64,000 nucleotides of DNA, taken from the NCBI GenBank assembly GCA_016787725.1, contig JAEUTZ010000004.1, positions 186,001-250,000 of the forward strand, written 5' to 3'. The first letter of the stretch is position 1; each line of letters begins with the position of its first letter. The notes beneath the pieces are model-generated. The model was given only the letters and a program-made list of their open reading frames with translations. It ran no database searches and was not told the origin of the DNA. A program made the translations under genes and the position numbers. Below, one piece after another: positions 46,299-55,829 of the stretch. Source of the stretch: Cyclobacteriaceae bacterium (GTDB lineage: Bacteria; Bacteroidota; Bacteroidia; Cytophagales; Cyclobacteriaceae).

Positions 46299-47369
46299 CT
46301 AATTTATCATCGAAGCTTCCACCTGTTGCTTCTCCGGGCGCAGTTTGCGCACGGCCGCACCGGCTTGCCACAATTCACTGTCGCGAACTTCTTTCAATTC
46401 CTCCGCCAGTTTCTCGCGGTAATCGGGTTTGCTGCAGGTGTCGATGGTGCGCTTGGCTTCGGCACCGCTGGCCACACTTTCATACAATTCTTTGAAGACC
46501 GGCAACGTAGCAGCCTTGAATTTCTTCTTCCAATCCAGCGCACCGCGTTGGGCCGTAGTCGAACAATTGGCGTACATCCAGTCCATTCCGTTTTCAGCCA
46601 CCAGCGGCATCAACGATTGGGTCAGTTCTTCCACCGTTTCGTTGAAGGCTTCCGAAGGCGTATGTCCTTTCGACCGGAGTACTTCGTATTGTGCTTCAAA
46701 GATTCCGGCAATGGCGCCCATCAGGGTTCCGCGCTCACCGGTCAGATCGGAATACACTTCTTTCTTGAAGTCGGTTTGAAACAGGTAGCCGGAGCCCACA
46801 CCGATGCCCAGCGCGATGGCTTTCTCGGTTGCTTTTCCGGTGGCATCCTGAAATACCGCATAGCTGGAGTTAATGCCCTTGCCCTGCAGGAATAATCTGC
46901 GCACCGATGTGCCCGATCCTTTCGGAGCAGCCAACACCACGTCAATATCTGCCGGAGGAATGATGCCGGTTTGTTCTTTGAACGTAATGCCAAAGCCGTG
47001 TGAGAAATAAAGTGTTTTGCCTTTGGTCAGAAACGGTTTGATGGTGGGCCATAGGGCAATCTGACCGGCATCCGAAAGCAAGAACTCAATCACCGTTCCG
47101 CGCTTGGCAGCTTCTTCAATATCAAACAAGGTCTCTCCGGGTACCCAGCCGTGTTCCACCGCTTTGTCCCACGTTTTCGATCCCTTGCGCTGGCCAACAA
47201 TTACTTTAAAGCCGTTGTCGCGCAGGTTCAAGGCCTGGGCCGGACCTTGTACCCCGTATCCGATAATTGCAATGGTCTCATTCTTTAATACATCCAATGC
47301 TTTCTCCATCGGGAATTCTTCGCGGGTCACCACGTCTTCCCATACTCCTCCAAAATTGATCTTTGCCAT
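46299..47369 (-). CDS. ilvC: Ketol-acid reductoisomerase
   Basis: 356 residues. The NADPH-binding Rossmann motif is GYGVQGPAQALNLRDNG near residue 37. The second half has the knotted helical domain with the magnesium-binding acidic residues in DLTGERGTLMGAIAG and the EVLRSKGHTPSEA segment. It converts acetolactate and acetohydroxybutyrate to the dihydroxy acids. This N-terminal extension (MAKINFGGVWEDVVT) is characteristic of the Bacteroidota enzyme. It lies 91 bases after ilvN; the gap contains AT-rich word-like repeats. Confidence 0.97.
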   Translation of the reverse strand: MAKINFGGVWEDVVTREEFPMEKALDVLKNETIAIIGYGVQGPAQALNLRDNGFKVIVGQRKGSKTWDKAVEHGWVPGETLFDIEEAAKRGTVIEFLLSDAGQIALWPTIKPFLTKGKTLYFSHGFGITFKEQTGIIPPADIDVVLAAPKGSGTSVRRLFLQGKGINSSYAVFQDATGKATEKAIALGIGVGSGYLFQTDFKKEVYSDLTGERGTLMGAIAGIFEAQYEVLRSKGHTPSEAFNETVEELTQSLMPLVAENGMDWMYANCSTTAQRGALDWKKKFKAATLPVFKELYESVASGAEAKRTIDTCSKPDYREKLAEELKEVRDSELWQAGAAVRKLRPEKQQVEASMIN

Positions 47370-47419
47370 TTCTTTTTGTATTTAGTAGTTAGTATATAGT
47401 AGTTAGTATGATGTTGAAC

Positions 47420-47460
47420 CTTAAAACCTTTAAACTTTGAACTTTAAACTTTAAACTTTT
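47420..47460. repeat. CTTTAAACTTTGAACTTT word-like repeat
   Basis: A run of variants of the 7-9 base unit ACTTTAA/ACTTTGA fills the ilvN-ilvC gap. The same family appears at 53862-53929, 53985-54020, 56482-56547 and 59781-59825. Just left of it, 47385-47412 has a second simple repeat of TAGTAGTTAGTATA words. Confidence 0.7.
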
Positions 47461-47751
47461 TCAATCTACGTCTACAATCCGCTCACTCAACTCCAGATAC
47501 TGATCGCTGCCCAGCGAATAGTTCGCATACTCCACCTCAATCAGTTTCTCCAGTTGATGTTTTACTTTTTCCATCAGGTCAGGCGTGGTGTGTAACAGCA
47601 ACACGGCCCCGCCTTTGCGGAAATCATTTTCATTTTCGTGGGCCATCAACTTCTTAATCCGCACCCGCCTGCGATTCAACACATTCACAATCCGGTTCAG
47701 GATGGAGAAGTTGTTTTCGGCCAGTATTTCCAAGGTATAGTCCTGTTTCAT
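47461..47751 (-). CDS. ilvN: Acetolactate synthase small (regulatory) subunit, short form
   Basis: 96 residues, essentially a single ACT domain: YTLEILAENNFSILNRIVNVLNRRRVRIKKL (core NFSILNRIVNVLNRR) then GAVLLLHTTPDLMEKVKHQLEKLIEVEYANY. It lacks the C-terminal domain of the ~160-residue IlvH. It should confer valine feedback sensitivity on IlvB. It follows ilvB after 64 bases. Confidence 0.92.
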   Translation of the reverse strand: MKQDYTLEILAENNFSILNRIVNVLNRRRVRIKKLMAHENENDFRKGGAVLLLHTTPDLMEKVKHQLEKLIEVEYANYSLGSDQYLELSERIVDVD

Positions 47752-47815
47752 GTTCTTGTTTACTTAGCAGTAAGACAATTTGTTTTTTTTATGTCTTGAT
47801 ACGTATGTCTCACCT

Positions 47816-49558
47816 CTATTTCGGTAGTTCCAAAATCACTTCCGCTACCCCGGCTCCGGCCGGCACCATGGGAAACACATTGTCTTCTTTTTCCACCACC
47901 ACTTCCAGAAAATAGGAAGTAGGAGCGGCCAGCATCTTCTTTAGTGCAGCTTCCAGATCTTTTTGCTCGGTGACTTTCGCGGCCGGGATGCCGTACGCGT
48001 CCGCAATCTTCACAAAGTCCGGGTTCTGCATCTCCGTAAAGGAATAGCGCTTGCCATGAAACAACTGTTGCCACTGGCGTACCATGCCCAGGAAATTATT
48101 ATTCAACACCAGAATTTTTACCGGGATCTTGTATTGCATGATGGTCCCCAACTCCTGGATCGTCATCTGGTATCCGCCATCACCAATCACAGCAATCACC
48201 GGCTTGTCAGGCGCAGCCACCTTGGCGCCCAGGGCAGCCGGCAAGGCAAAGCCCATCGTACCCGCACCACCCGAGGTGATGTTCGTGCGGGGATTTTTAT
48301 ATTGATAGTACCGCGAAGTCACCATCTGATGCTGGCCCACATCGGTAACCACCACCGCTTCACCCTGTGTTAATTGCGACAGCAGGTAGATGACCTCCGC
48401 CATTTTCAGGCTGGCCGTGTTGCGGATTTCCTTCTCCACCACTTTTTCAAATTCAAGGGCATTCAGCTTCCGGAAACTCGCTATCCATTCGGCATGGGCA
48501 TTTTTTGTACAGTGGGCAACCAACGCTCTCAACGCCTCTTTGGCATCAGCATGAACGGCCACCGTGGGCTGAATGATTTTGTTAATCTCCGCCTTATCAA
48601 TGTCGATGTGAATCACCTTGGCTTGTTTCGCATACTTGCTCACATTGCCGGTAACGCGATCATCAAAGCGCATGCCGATGGCAATCAGCACATCACACTC
48701 GTTCGTGTTGAGATTCGGTCCATAGTTGCCATGCATGCCCAGATACCCGACATAGTTCGGATGGTCACCCGGAATGGCACCCAACCCCAGCAACGTGCAG
48801 GCCACCGGGATTCCGGTTTTCTCTGTGAAAGCAATCAACTCCTGGGTGGCACCGGACAGCAGAATTCCTTGTCCTGCTAAAATATAAGGACGCTTGGCCT
48901 GGTTGATTAATGCTGCGGCTGCTTCCACCTGGGCAACTTGCAGTACCGGCTTCGGCTTGTACGTGCGCACCGCATGGCAGGCTTCATAGTCAAACTCTTC
49001 AATCAATTCATTCTGTGCATTCTTGGTAATGTCTACCAGCACCGGCCCGGGCCGGCCACTGCCCGCTATATAAAATGCTTTCGCGATGGCCGGGGCAATG
49101 TCTTTCGCTTCCGTTACCTGCACATTCCATTTGGTTACCGGCAACGTGGTATTGATTACATCGGTTTCCTGAAATGCATCGGTACCCAACAAGTGCGCAA
49201 ACACCTGGCCCGTAATGCACACCACCGGGGTAGAGTCAATCAACGCATCGGCCAGGCCGGTAACAAGATTCGTTGCCCCTGGTCCGGAGGTGGCCAACAC
49301 CACACCCGTTTTTCCCGACACGCGGGCATAGCCCTGCGCTGCATGAATGGCGCCTTGCTCGTGGCGCACTAATAAATGCGTGAGCTTCTCGGCATAGTGA
49401 TACAAGGCATCGTATACCGGCATGATGGCCCCACCCGGATATCCGAAGATGTGCTCTACCTTCTCTGCCACCAGGCAGCGCAGCAACACTTCCGATCCGG
49501 AGATCGTTTGTTTTGTTAAAGCCTTCTTCTCCTCAGTCTTCGTCAGTAACGCATCCAT
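47816..49558 (-). CDS. ilvB: Acetolactate synthase large (catalytic) subunit
   Basis: 580 residues. The thiamine diphosphate-binding activator Glu is in [15 protein letters not shown] near 60; [14 protein letters not shown] near 38 and [18 protein letters not shown] are AHAS signatures. The C-terminal ThDP motif is [13 protein letters not shown] (~450) through [14 protein letters not shown]. It forms acetolactate or acetohydroxybutyrate. The start overlaps ilvD by 26 bases, so the two are translationally coupled. Confidence 0.97.
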   Translation of the reverse strand: MDALLTKTEEKKALTKQTISGSEVLLRCLVAEKVEHIFGYPGGAIMPVYDALYHYAEKLTHLLVRHEQGAIHAAQGYARVSGKTGVVLATSGPGATNLVTGLADALIDSTPVVCITGQVFAHLLGTDAFQETDVINTTLPVTKWNVQVTEAKDIAPAIAKAFYIAGSGRPGPVLVDITKNAQNELIEEFDYEACHAVRTYKPKPVLQVAQVEAAAALINQAKRPYILAGQGILLSGATQELIAFTEKTGIPVACTLLGLGAIPGDHPNYVGYLGMHGNYGPNLNTNECDVLIAIGMRFDDRVTGNVSKYAKQAKVIHIDIDKAEINKIIQPTVAVHADAKEALRALVAHCTKNAHAEWIASFRKLNALEFEKVVEKEIRNTASLKMAEVIYLLSQLTQGEAVVVTDVGQHQMVTSRYYQYKNPRTNITSGGAGTMGFALPAALGAKVAAPDKPVIAVIGDGGYQMTIQELGTIMQYKIPVKILVLNNNFLGMVRQWQQLFHGKRYSFTEMQNPDFVKIADAYGIPAAKVTEQKDLEAALKKMLAAPTSYFLEVVVEKEDNVFPMVPAGAGVAEVILELPK

Positions 49559-51212
49559 CAGCAGCTGTTTTTACGTGTTGAGCATATTTATAGAGTACCC
49601 CGCTTTTTGCCCGTAAAGCCGGTGCTTTGTAGTGCGACTTCCGGATCGCAATCGTCTTTTCATCCACCAGCAGATTGATCTGATGCTTCTTCACATCAAT
49701 TTCAATCCAGTCGCCATCTTCCACCAGCGAAAGCAACCCGCCATCAAAGGCTTCGGGGGTAATGTGACCGATCACAAAGCCGTGCGACCCGCCACTGAAT
49801 CGACCATCGGTAATCAACGCCACACTCTTTCCCAATCCTGAACCCATGATCAAACTGGTGGGCTTCAACATCTCGGGCATGCCCGGTGCACCTTTCGGAC
49901 CCACGTAGCGGATCACCACCACATCGCCTTCTTTAATGCGACCGGATTTTATTCCATCCACCAGTTCGAATTCGCCATTAAAAACCCGGGCCGTTCCTTT
50001 GAAACGTTCACCTTCCTTGCCGGTGATTTTGGCCACCGAACCTTGGGGCGCCAGGTTGCCATACAGTATTTGCAGGTGCCCGGTCTTCTTGATGGGCCGT
50101 TCGAAGGGCACGATCACATCTTGCTTTTCAAAGTCAAGGTCCCGGGCGTGAGCTACATTATCTGCGATTGTTTTTCCGGTTACGGTCAGGCATTCGCCAT
50201 GCAGATAACCATGCTTTAATAAGTACTTCATCACCGCAGGCACTCCGCCAATCTTGTGCACGGCTTCCATCAGGTATTTGCCGCTGGGCTTTAAGTCGGC
50301 AATCAACGGGGTCTTATCGGAGATGCGTTGAAAATCTTCCTGCGTGATTTTTACACCCACACTCTTCGCCATGGCAATCAAATGCAACACGGCATTGGTA
50401 GAGCCGCCCAGCACCATCACGATGGTGATCGCATTCTCAAACGCTTTCAACGTCATAATGTCGCGCGGCTTGATGTCTTTTTCCAATAAGTGACGGATGG
50501 CTTTTCCGGCTTCCGCACACTCGGCTGATTTCTCTTTGCTCAGCGCGGGGTTGGAGGAAGAGTAGGGCAACGACATGCCCAGCGCTTCAATGGCCGAAGC
50601 CATCGTGTTAGCCGTATACATGCCGCCACAGGCACCGGCACCCGGGCACGAATTCTGAATGATGCCTTTGTAATCTTCTTCCGACAATTTGCCCTGGATC
50701 TTTTCGCCCAACGCTTCGAAGGAAGAGATGATGTTCAGCTCACGCCCTTTGTAATGCCCTCCGGCAATGGTGCCGCCATACACCATGATGGCCGGGCGGT
50801 TGAGCCGGCCCATCGCGATCAGTGAGCCCGGCATGTTTTTATCGCACCCCACTACGGCAATCAACCCATCATAATATTGTGCACCACAGACGGTTTCAAT
50901 CGAGTCGGCAATCACTTCGCGGCTCACCAACGAGTAGCGCATGCCTTCCGTACCGTTGCTGATGCCATCGCTCACGCCAATCGTGTGGAAGATGAGCCCC
51001 ACCAGCTCCTGATCCCACACGGCTTGCTTCACTTCGCTTGCCAATGCATTCAGGTGCATGTTGCAGGTGTTGCCGTCAAAGCCGGTGCTCACAATGCCCA
51101 CCTGTGCTTTCTTCAAATCGTGCTCCGTCAACCCAATGCCATACAACATCGCCTGCGAAGCGGGCAACGTGGGGTCCTGAGTAATGGTCTTGCTATATTT
51201 ATTAAGTTCCAT
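49533..51212 (-). CDS. ilvD: Dihydroxy-acid dehydratase
   Basis: 559 residues from the ATG at 51212; an in-frame upstream extension to 51326 reads through spacer DNA and was rejected. Fe-S ligands are in [12 protein letters not shown] (near 120) and [18 protein letters not shown] (near 193). [31 protein letters not shown] contains the C-terminal substrate motif (core [12 protein letters not shown]). It dehydrates the dihydroxy acids to 2-keto acids. The 71-base gap before it is an imperfect inverted repeat of GGTTACTGGTTACT words. Confidence 0.97.
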   Translation of the reverse strand: MELNKYSKTITQDPTLPASQAMLYGIGLTEHDLKKAQVGIVSTGFDGNTCNMHLNALASEVKQAVWDQELVGLIFHTIGVSDGISNGTEGMRYSLVSREVIADSIETVCGAQYYDGLIAVVGCDKNMPGSLIAMGRLNRPAIMVYGGTIAGGHYKGRELNIISSFEALGEKIQGKLSEEDYKGIIQNSCPGAGACGGMYTANTMASAIEALGMSLPYSSSNPALSKEKSAECAEAGKAIRHLLEKDIKPRDIMTLKAFENAITIVMVLGGSTNAVLHLIAMAKSVGVKITQEDFQRISDKTPLIADLKPSGKYLMEAVHKIGGVPAVMKYLLKHGYLHGECLTVTGKTIADNVAHARDLDFEKQDVIVPFERPIKKTGHLQILYGNLAPQGSVAKITGKEGERFKGTARVFNGEFELVDGIKSGRIKEGDVVVIRYVGPKGAPGMPEMLKPTSLIMGSGLGKSVALITDGRFSGGSHGFVIGHITPEAFDGGLLSLVEDGDWIEIDVKKHQINLLVDEKTIAIRKSHYKAPALRAKSGVLYKYAQHVKTAADGCVTDED

Positions 51213-51283
51213 TCTGGTTGCTAGTAGCGGGTTACTGGTTACTGACTTGCGAGCAGCGAGTAACCAGAAACCAGCAACTGATT

Positions 51284-52171
51284 TTAAACAATCACATACG
51301 AATAACTCTTGTCCAACACAATGCACTTGTAGGCCTCTTGTACAACGGCACCCATCGATTGCTTCCAGGGCTTGCTGAACTTCTGACCTTCGATGGATTC
51401 GAGCCCGATCACTTCGGCAGCGGTGCCGCAGAAGAAAGCGCTGTCGGCTTCAAACAACTCTTCGGGCCGGAAAAACTTTTCTACTACGGGCAGGTCCATC
51501 TCGCGGCAAATCTCCAACACCGTTTGGCGCGTGATGCCGGGCAGGATGTTGCCGAGCGGAGGCGTATACAACACTCCGTCTTTCTCAAAAAAGAAATTGG
51601 CTCCGGGCCCTTCCGCCACGAAGCCATTCATATCCAACATCAGGGCTTCATCAAAGCCGCGTTGCTTCGCTTCATTGGTTGCCAGGATCGAGTTTACATA
51701 GTGACCTGTTACCTTGGCTTCCACTTTTACCGATTTCGGGTTGGGTCGTTGGTAGGAGGAGATGCACACCTTCACCAACTGATCGCCCAGGTACTTGCCC
51801 CATTCCCAGGCCGCGATCATCAGCGATACACCCTTCGGTGCCGACAGCGTCATGTTGGGTGCGCAGTACACCAACGGCCGCAGGTACGCATCCTTCAGAT
51901 TATTTTTTTCCAACACCTGGTACGAGAGCTGCGTCAGTTCTTCCGCAGCGTAATCAAACGGAATTCCCACCAGCGCGCAGCTGCGCTTCAACCGCTCGTA
52001 GTGCTCGTGGGCTTTGAAGATTTTTACACCGTGCACGGTTTGATAGGAGCGGATGCCCTCAAAGGTTCCATACCCGTAGTGCAGGGTCTGACTGTACAAA
52101 TCGGTGGCGGCATCTTTTGCCTTTACAAATTTTCCATCCAGAAACAAGATCGTGGTGTCGGTGTAATACAT
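51284..52171 (-). CDS. ilvE: Branched-chain amino acid aminotransferase
   Basis: 295 residues from the ATG at 52171 (a TTG 12 bases upstream is less likely). Fold-type IV PLP enzyme: [14 protein letters not shown] near 33, LRPLVYCA, the Schiff-base lysine in [14 protein letters not shown] near 153, and [23 protein letters not shown] (core [12 protein letters not shown]). It performs the last step to valine, leucine and isoleucine. It is the first gene of the ilv unit and sits behind the leader-attenuator at 52215-52359. Confidence 0.95.
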   Translation of the reverse strand: MYYTDTTILFLDGKFVKAKDAATDLYSQTLHYGYGTFEGIRSYQTVHGVKIFKAHEHYERLKRSCALVGIPFDYAAEELTQLSYQVLEKNNLKDAYLRPLVYCAPNMTLSAPKGVSLMIAAWEWGKYLGDQLVKVCISSYQRPNPKSVKVEAKVTGHYVNSILATNEAKQRGFDEALMLDMNGFVAEGPGANFFFEKDGVLYTPPLGNILPGITRQTVLEICREMDLPVVEKFFRPEELFEADSAFFCGTAAEVIGLESIEGQKFSKPWKQSMGAVVQEAYKCIVLDKSYSYVIV

Positions 52172-52214
52172 GGGTTGAAACAATCGTTAGTTTGCGGTTC
52201 CTGCTATAAAACAA

Positions 52215-52241
52215 AACCGTCCCGCTGTTGGCGGGACGGTT
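52215..52241 (-). terminator. Attenuator terminator of the ilv operon
   Basis: Leftward strand: 11-bp stem AACCGTCCCGC/GCGGGACGGTT, 5-base loop, then TTTTGTTTTA. It lies 22 bases after the leader stop and 43 before the ilvE ATG. Its left arm (leftward RNA ACCGUCCC, plus-strand 52233-52240) can pair over 8 bp, one G-U, with GGGGCGGU at the end of the leader reading frame (52266-52273), giving a mutually exclusive antiterminator. Confidence 0.88.
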
Positions 52242-52263
52242 GACATGACTCTATATAATATCG

Positions 52264-52359
52264 TCACCGCCCCGGTTTTCGGAGAATGACGTTGAGCACC
52301 AACACCCGGAACATCATCCGTGTGCTATTGCTGGTTATAATTTCAAGTTGTTGATTCAT
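52264..52359 (-). CDS. ilv leader peptide (attenuation), 31 residues
   Basis: A small reading frame upstream of ilvE, ATG at 52359 and TGA at 52264-52266. Its residues 19-26 read VLVLNVIL and residues 5-8 LEII, so nine of 31 codons are Val, Leu or Ile. It ends RKPGR just before the attenuator. In-frame ATGs at 52317 and 52314 would give a 17- or 16-residue version with the same core. Ribosome stalling at the branched-chain codons should leave the GGGGCGGU tail free to form the antiterminator. No Shine-Dalgarno sequence is seen, normal for this phylum. Confidence 0.85.
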   Translation of the reverse strand: MNQQLEIITSNSTRMMFRVLVLNVILRKPGR

Positions 52360-52532
52360 TTTGTTGTGCCGGACTACAAGATTGAAAAATTTTATTATGA
52401 CATTCAATCAAACCGGAATAAAAAGTTTCAAAAAATGACTATAACGAATGTTAGGTGGGAATCTCAGATCTAACTTTATGCTCAGAAGTTGTGCATAAAG
52501 TATAACTATTTGCACAGAAAAAATGCAATTAG

Positions 52533-53834
52533 TTAACTCGCCAGATACTCCACGATGCCATCGCGGATGGCCGTAAAGGTGTTGATCAGAATTTCTTCGT
52601 CCTCTTCCAGCAACGTAACCCGGAAGCCCTGCAGCTCCGAACAGAACGAAGAGATGGGCACCACACAAACGCCTTTCGCGCCCAACAGATAATACACGAA
52701 GCGCTTGTCGTGCGGAATGTCCTGCCGCACCCAGTCTTCTACCAACGCCCGCACGCGCGCATCGGCAATCTGAATTTTTTGTCCCGGCTTCAACGTACCC
52801 GCGCGAAAGATGATCGTGTTGTAAAACGCGCCAAAGGTTTCGTTGAACGTTAGCTGCGGCACCGTATGCAAAATATCGGCAATGATCTTGCTGCGCTTGC
52901 CGATGTTGCGGTTCGTTTCATCGCGGTAGGTTTTGAAGCGCGCATCACCCAGAATTTTCGGAATCGCCAGCTGCGGCAACTTGGTGCTGCACACTTCAAT
53001 CATCTTGGCGTTGTCCAGCGCCTGGCAGAAGCGGTTGAAGTCAGCATCTTTGTCGCGGTTGTAATATTCCATCCACCCGCAGCGCGCCCCCGGCCACGGC
53101 AACTCTTTCGAGATGCCCTTCATCGAGATGCCCGGCACTTCGCCAATCACTTCGGCCAGCGACCAGGCCCGCGTCCCGTTGTAGGTGATGTTGATGTAAA
53201 TCTCATCCGCCACCAGAAACAACTTAAACTCTTTGGCAATCTCAACGATGCGCTGCAGCGTTTCCTTCGGGTATACCATGCCCGTGGGGTTGTCGGGGTT
53301 GATGATCAGGATGCCGACAATGTTGGGGTTGTACTTCACCTTATTATATAAGTCCTCCAGGTCCGGATACCATTTGTTGTTGGGGTCCAGCGTGTAGGTG
53401 AGGGGCTCATGACCGGCATGGGCCGCTTCGGCACTCGAGTGGGTGGAGTAGGCAGGCGAAGGCCCGATCACCCGCGAGGTGGGCGTGATGTATTGATACA
53501 CTTTGCCGATGGCATCGCCCAGGCCGTTGAAGAAACAAATATCGTCTGGAGTAATCTGCACGCCCCCCAGTTGGTTGGTGTGGGCTGCCAGAAATTTGCG
53601 CGTCTCTAAAATTCCTTTACTCGGACAATAACTGTAGGCTTCGTTCTGCAATGCCAGGTCGGCAATGATCTGCCGGATCCACTCCGGCAACTTGTGATTT
53701 TTCTGAATCGGGTCGCCAATGTTTTCCCAATAGATCTCCTGGCCCAGGTTCCGGATCTGCTCCGCCTTCTTTACAATCTCGCGGATTTCATAACTGAGTT
53801 CCTTCGCCCCTTCACTGAGTAATTGCTGTCGCAT
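52533..53834 (-). CDS. Class I/II PLP-dependent aminotransferase (aspartate/alanine type)
   Basis: 433 residues of fold-type I. WENIGDPIQKNHKLP binds at the N-terminus, YCPSKGILETRKFLA aligns with the Y70 region, INPDNPTG is the classical motif near 182, VADEIYINITYNG carries the PLP-binding Asp and Tyr, and the Schiff-base lysine is in MKGISKELPWPGARCGW near 243. Closest in pattern to the AlaA/AspC-like branch. Its location just upstream of the ilv attenuator suggests a link with amino acid metabolism; substrate not fixed. Confidence 0.88.
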   Translation of the reverse strand: MRQQLLSEGAKELSYEIREIVKKAEQIRNLGQEIYWENIGDPIQKNHKLPEWIRQIIADLALQNEAYSYCPSKGILETRKFLAAHTNQLGGVQITPDDICFFNGLGDAIGKVYQYITPTSRVIGPSPAYSTHSSAEAAHAGHEPLTYTLDPNNKWYPDLEDLYNKVKYNPNIVGILIINPDNPTGMVYPKETLQRIVEIAKEFKLFLVADEIYINITYNGTRAWSLAEVIGEVPGISMKGISKELPWPGARCGWMEYYNRDKDADFNRFCQALDNAKMIEVCSTKLPQLAIPKILGDARFKTYRDETNRNIGKRSKIIADILHTVPQLTFNETFGAFYNTIIFRAGTLKPGQKIQIADARVRALVEDWVRQDIPHDKRFVYYLLGAKGVCVVPISSFCSELQGFRVTLLEEDEEILINTFTAIRDGIVEYLAS

Positions 53835-53861
53835 GGATGCAAATAACAGAATTTCGAGGTA

Positions 53862-53929
53862 GAAGTTAAAAGTTCAAAGTTGAAAGTTGAAAGTTGAAAG
53901 TTGAAAGCTTAAAGCGGAAAGCATAAAGT
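53862..53929. repeat. AAAGTTG tandem word-like repeat
   Basis: Units of 7 bases (GTTGAAA) repeat about four times without change, flanked by degenerate copies (AGTTCAAA, AGCTTAAA, AGCGGAAA). It is intergenic, directly upstream of the aminotransferase gene, and belongs to the same family as the repeats at 47.4, 56.5 and 59.8 kb. Confidence 0.75.
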
Positions 53930-53938
53930 AAAAGCAAT

Positions 53939-53983
53939 AAAGAAACTGTCACGCTTCGAGAGCCTCAGCATGACAGTTTCTTT
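53939..53983 (-). terminator. Long hairpin after the DUF885-like gene
   Basis: Perfect 13-base arms AAAGAAACTGTCA/TGACAGTTTCTTT enclose an inner segment (CGCTTCGAGAGCCTCAGCA) that pairs further. The core resembles a repeat word common in Bacteroidota intergenic DNA (TGTCATGCTGAGGCTCTCGA), so it may be a repeat element acting as terminator. Confidence 0.7.
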
Positions 53984-54040
53984 AATTCTTTAGCTTTCAG
54001 CTTTAAGCTTTTAATCTTTCCCTGCACACCTTCTTCAATT

Positions 54041-55687
54041 TCATCGTTCATTAATAAGATCGGAGGTGCTGCCGGTAATCTCCCAGTTCGCCAGGGCCAT
54101 CGGTATGCAGTCGCTGGCATTAAGGGCATCAAAAAAATCCTTCAGTAGGAACGGCTCGCTTTTGGTTTCCTTCAGCCGCGCGTAGTCGGCCAGGGCGCGC
54201 TCCAGCAAATATTTTCCCGTGATGTAGCTGGTGCCGTAGCCCGGCTGGCGCATATACAGATGCTGTTCAAACACCATCAGCTCTTTTTCTACTTTCATCC
54301 AGCCACGCGGGGTATAGTCGGTATGGATTTTTCCGGCCTCTTCCATGGTCGTTTCGTTGGCCTGCGCATATAATGAGCCCAGGCCTCGGGCGGCCCGTTG
54401 GGCAATCATGATGTACACAATTTCTTTCACGCGCGGGTCGTCATCATACAATCCGGCCTGCATAAACATTTCTTCCACGGCTGTGGCTGTACCTTCATTG
54501 CGGGTATCGAAAATATTGTAGAGCAGCGGGCCTTTGCGCAGTTCACTGGCATGCGGCTCGCGATCCATACGGGCCAGTTCAAACCAATGGTAGAAGTGTG
54601 AGTACAGCGGGCGCGGATCATAGTGCATGGTGATCGCGAAGAAATTACGCGTGTCAGCCGGTACAAAACTGCCGAGGTGCGCGCGCAAAGCCGGTTCGAA
54701 ATATTCTTTCACGGTAACAATGTCATCCTTCTCCAGAAAGGTGAGCAGGCTGCGGGCCGAGCGCTCCGCCAGTGCAGTAAAGGCTTCCGGTGTATCGACA
54801 GCCGGAAGCGGTGGTAACTTGCGGTTTCGGTGTTCTTCCAGTTTCAGCGCGGTCCAGGCCCGGGCCAGCTCCCGTTTTAATAGCAGCACTTCATCGTCCC
54901 AGGTTAAGGGCAGCAGGTGCACATGTTGCTGATACCACGTATAGTTTTCTTTTCCGATGCCGGAAGGACCGGTCTTCTTAGAGGCTTCTTTCTCCAGCCA
55001 GTCGGCAAAACGGGCCGTAGCCTGCGTAGCCGATTGAATGGCAGCAATCAGATCCGGGAGTTCCGCCACCCCAGGCTGTTGAAGCATGTCCTGAAGATCG
55101 TTTACTTGTGCGCGGATGTCGCGAATCCCCGCTAGCCAAAGTTCTTTCGCGTTGCCGGTAAGGTTCTGTTGTGCCTGTTCATAGAAGGGAGTAATGGCTT
55201 GCAGCTGCCGGATCAGAGTTGCTTGATCAGGTTGCGAGAGCGGAAACGTGTACTGCCAGAGTTCAATGATGCCGTGGTTGACAGGTCCTTCGTGTGCCGG
55301 CACATCACTGCGGTCGGTCCACAGAACTTTATAGAAGGCGGGGTCGCGCACCCACGGTTGCAATACCCGGTGGTTAAAATCGAAACCATTCATCTCGGCC
55401 CATACCAGCATCCAATCCACGCGGTGGGGTACCGGCCAATGAGTTGTGTCGATGGCCAGCAACCGGGCCTGTATGTTTTTGAACTGCGGCATGCGTTGCG
55501 TGAAGGTGGCTGTGGAATAATCGGGGGCACCAGTAAGCAGCGGTGGATTTTCAAAGGTGCGCCATTCCTTAAACAGGGTAACGAGGCTGGCATAGTCAGA
55601 GGCGGTTTCGACTCTTGATAATTCCGGTTTAGGCTGGCAACCCATGATGGTAACCAGGAGCCACGCAAGCAACAGGGATCGGGTCAT
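54041..55687 (-). CDS. DUF885-like lipoprotein
   Basis: 548 residues from the ATG at 55687; the open frame extends 82 codons upstream but through repeat-like DNA, and the chosen start yields a lipobox (VTIMGC, Cys near residue 16). The protein is largely helical. [25 protein letters not shown] (core [10 protein letters not shown]) and [17 protein letters not shown] resemble the DUF885 family of predicted zinc-peptidase-like proteins, although the classical HExxH is replaced by VEEMF. Catalytic activity is thus uncertain. Confidence 0.65.
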   Translation of the reverse strand: MTRSLLLAWLLVTIMGCQPKPELSRVETASDYASLVTLFKEWRTFENPPLLTGAPDYSTATFTQRMPQFKNIQARLLAIDTTHWPVPHRVDWMLVWAEMNGFDFNHRVLQPWVRDPAFYKVLWTDRSDVPAHEGPVNHGIIELWQYTFPLSQPDQATLIRQLQAITPFYEQAQQNLTGNAKELWLAGIRDIRAQVNDLQDMLQQPGVAELPDLIAAIQSATQATARFADWLEKEASKKTGPSGIGKENYTWYQQHVHLLPLTWDDEVLLLKRELARAWTALKLEEHRNRKLPPLPAVDTPEAFTALAERSARSLLTFLEKDDIVTVKEYFEPALRAHLGSFVPADTRNFFAITMHYDPRPLYSHFYHWFELARMDREPHASELRKGPLLYNIFDTRNEGTATAVEEMFMQAGLYDDDPRVKEIVYIMIAQRAARGLGSLYAQANETTMEEAGKIHTDYTPRGWMKVEKELMVFEQHLYMRQPGYGTSYITGKYLLERALADYARLKETKSEPFLLKDFFDALNASDCIPMALANWEITGSTSDLINER

Positions 55688-55829
55688 AGCAGGTAATTTC
55701 AGGAACAGAAAGGTAGTACTCTGCTTCCGGATTTTGATACCGATAGAAACATGGAATTGCAGATTATTTTTTGCGTCATTGTCTTTGGTATGAAGAAAAT
55801 TCTTTTGCTCGCGTTGTTGCTGAACCAAT

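Noticed and set aside
47760-48074. Open frame of 104 codons on the minus strand between ilvN and ilvB
   Set aside because: It overlaps the 3' end of ilvB in another frame and its composition (Arg, Gly, Ser, Cys) is that of a shadow frame; no start signal or family pattern.
51213-51326. 38-codon upstream extension of IlvD
   Set aside because: The DNA is inverted-repeat spacer and family members start at MELNKYS-like positions.
52360-52470. Bacteroidota-type promoter for the ilv leader
   Set aside because: T-rich stretches are present on the minus strand, but no TTG and TAnnTTTG pair with 19-21 base spacing could be placed convincingly.
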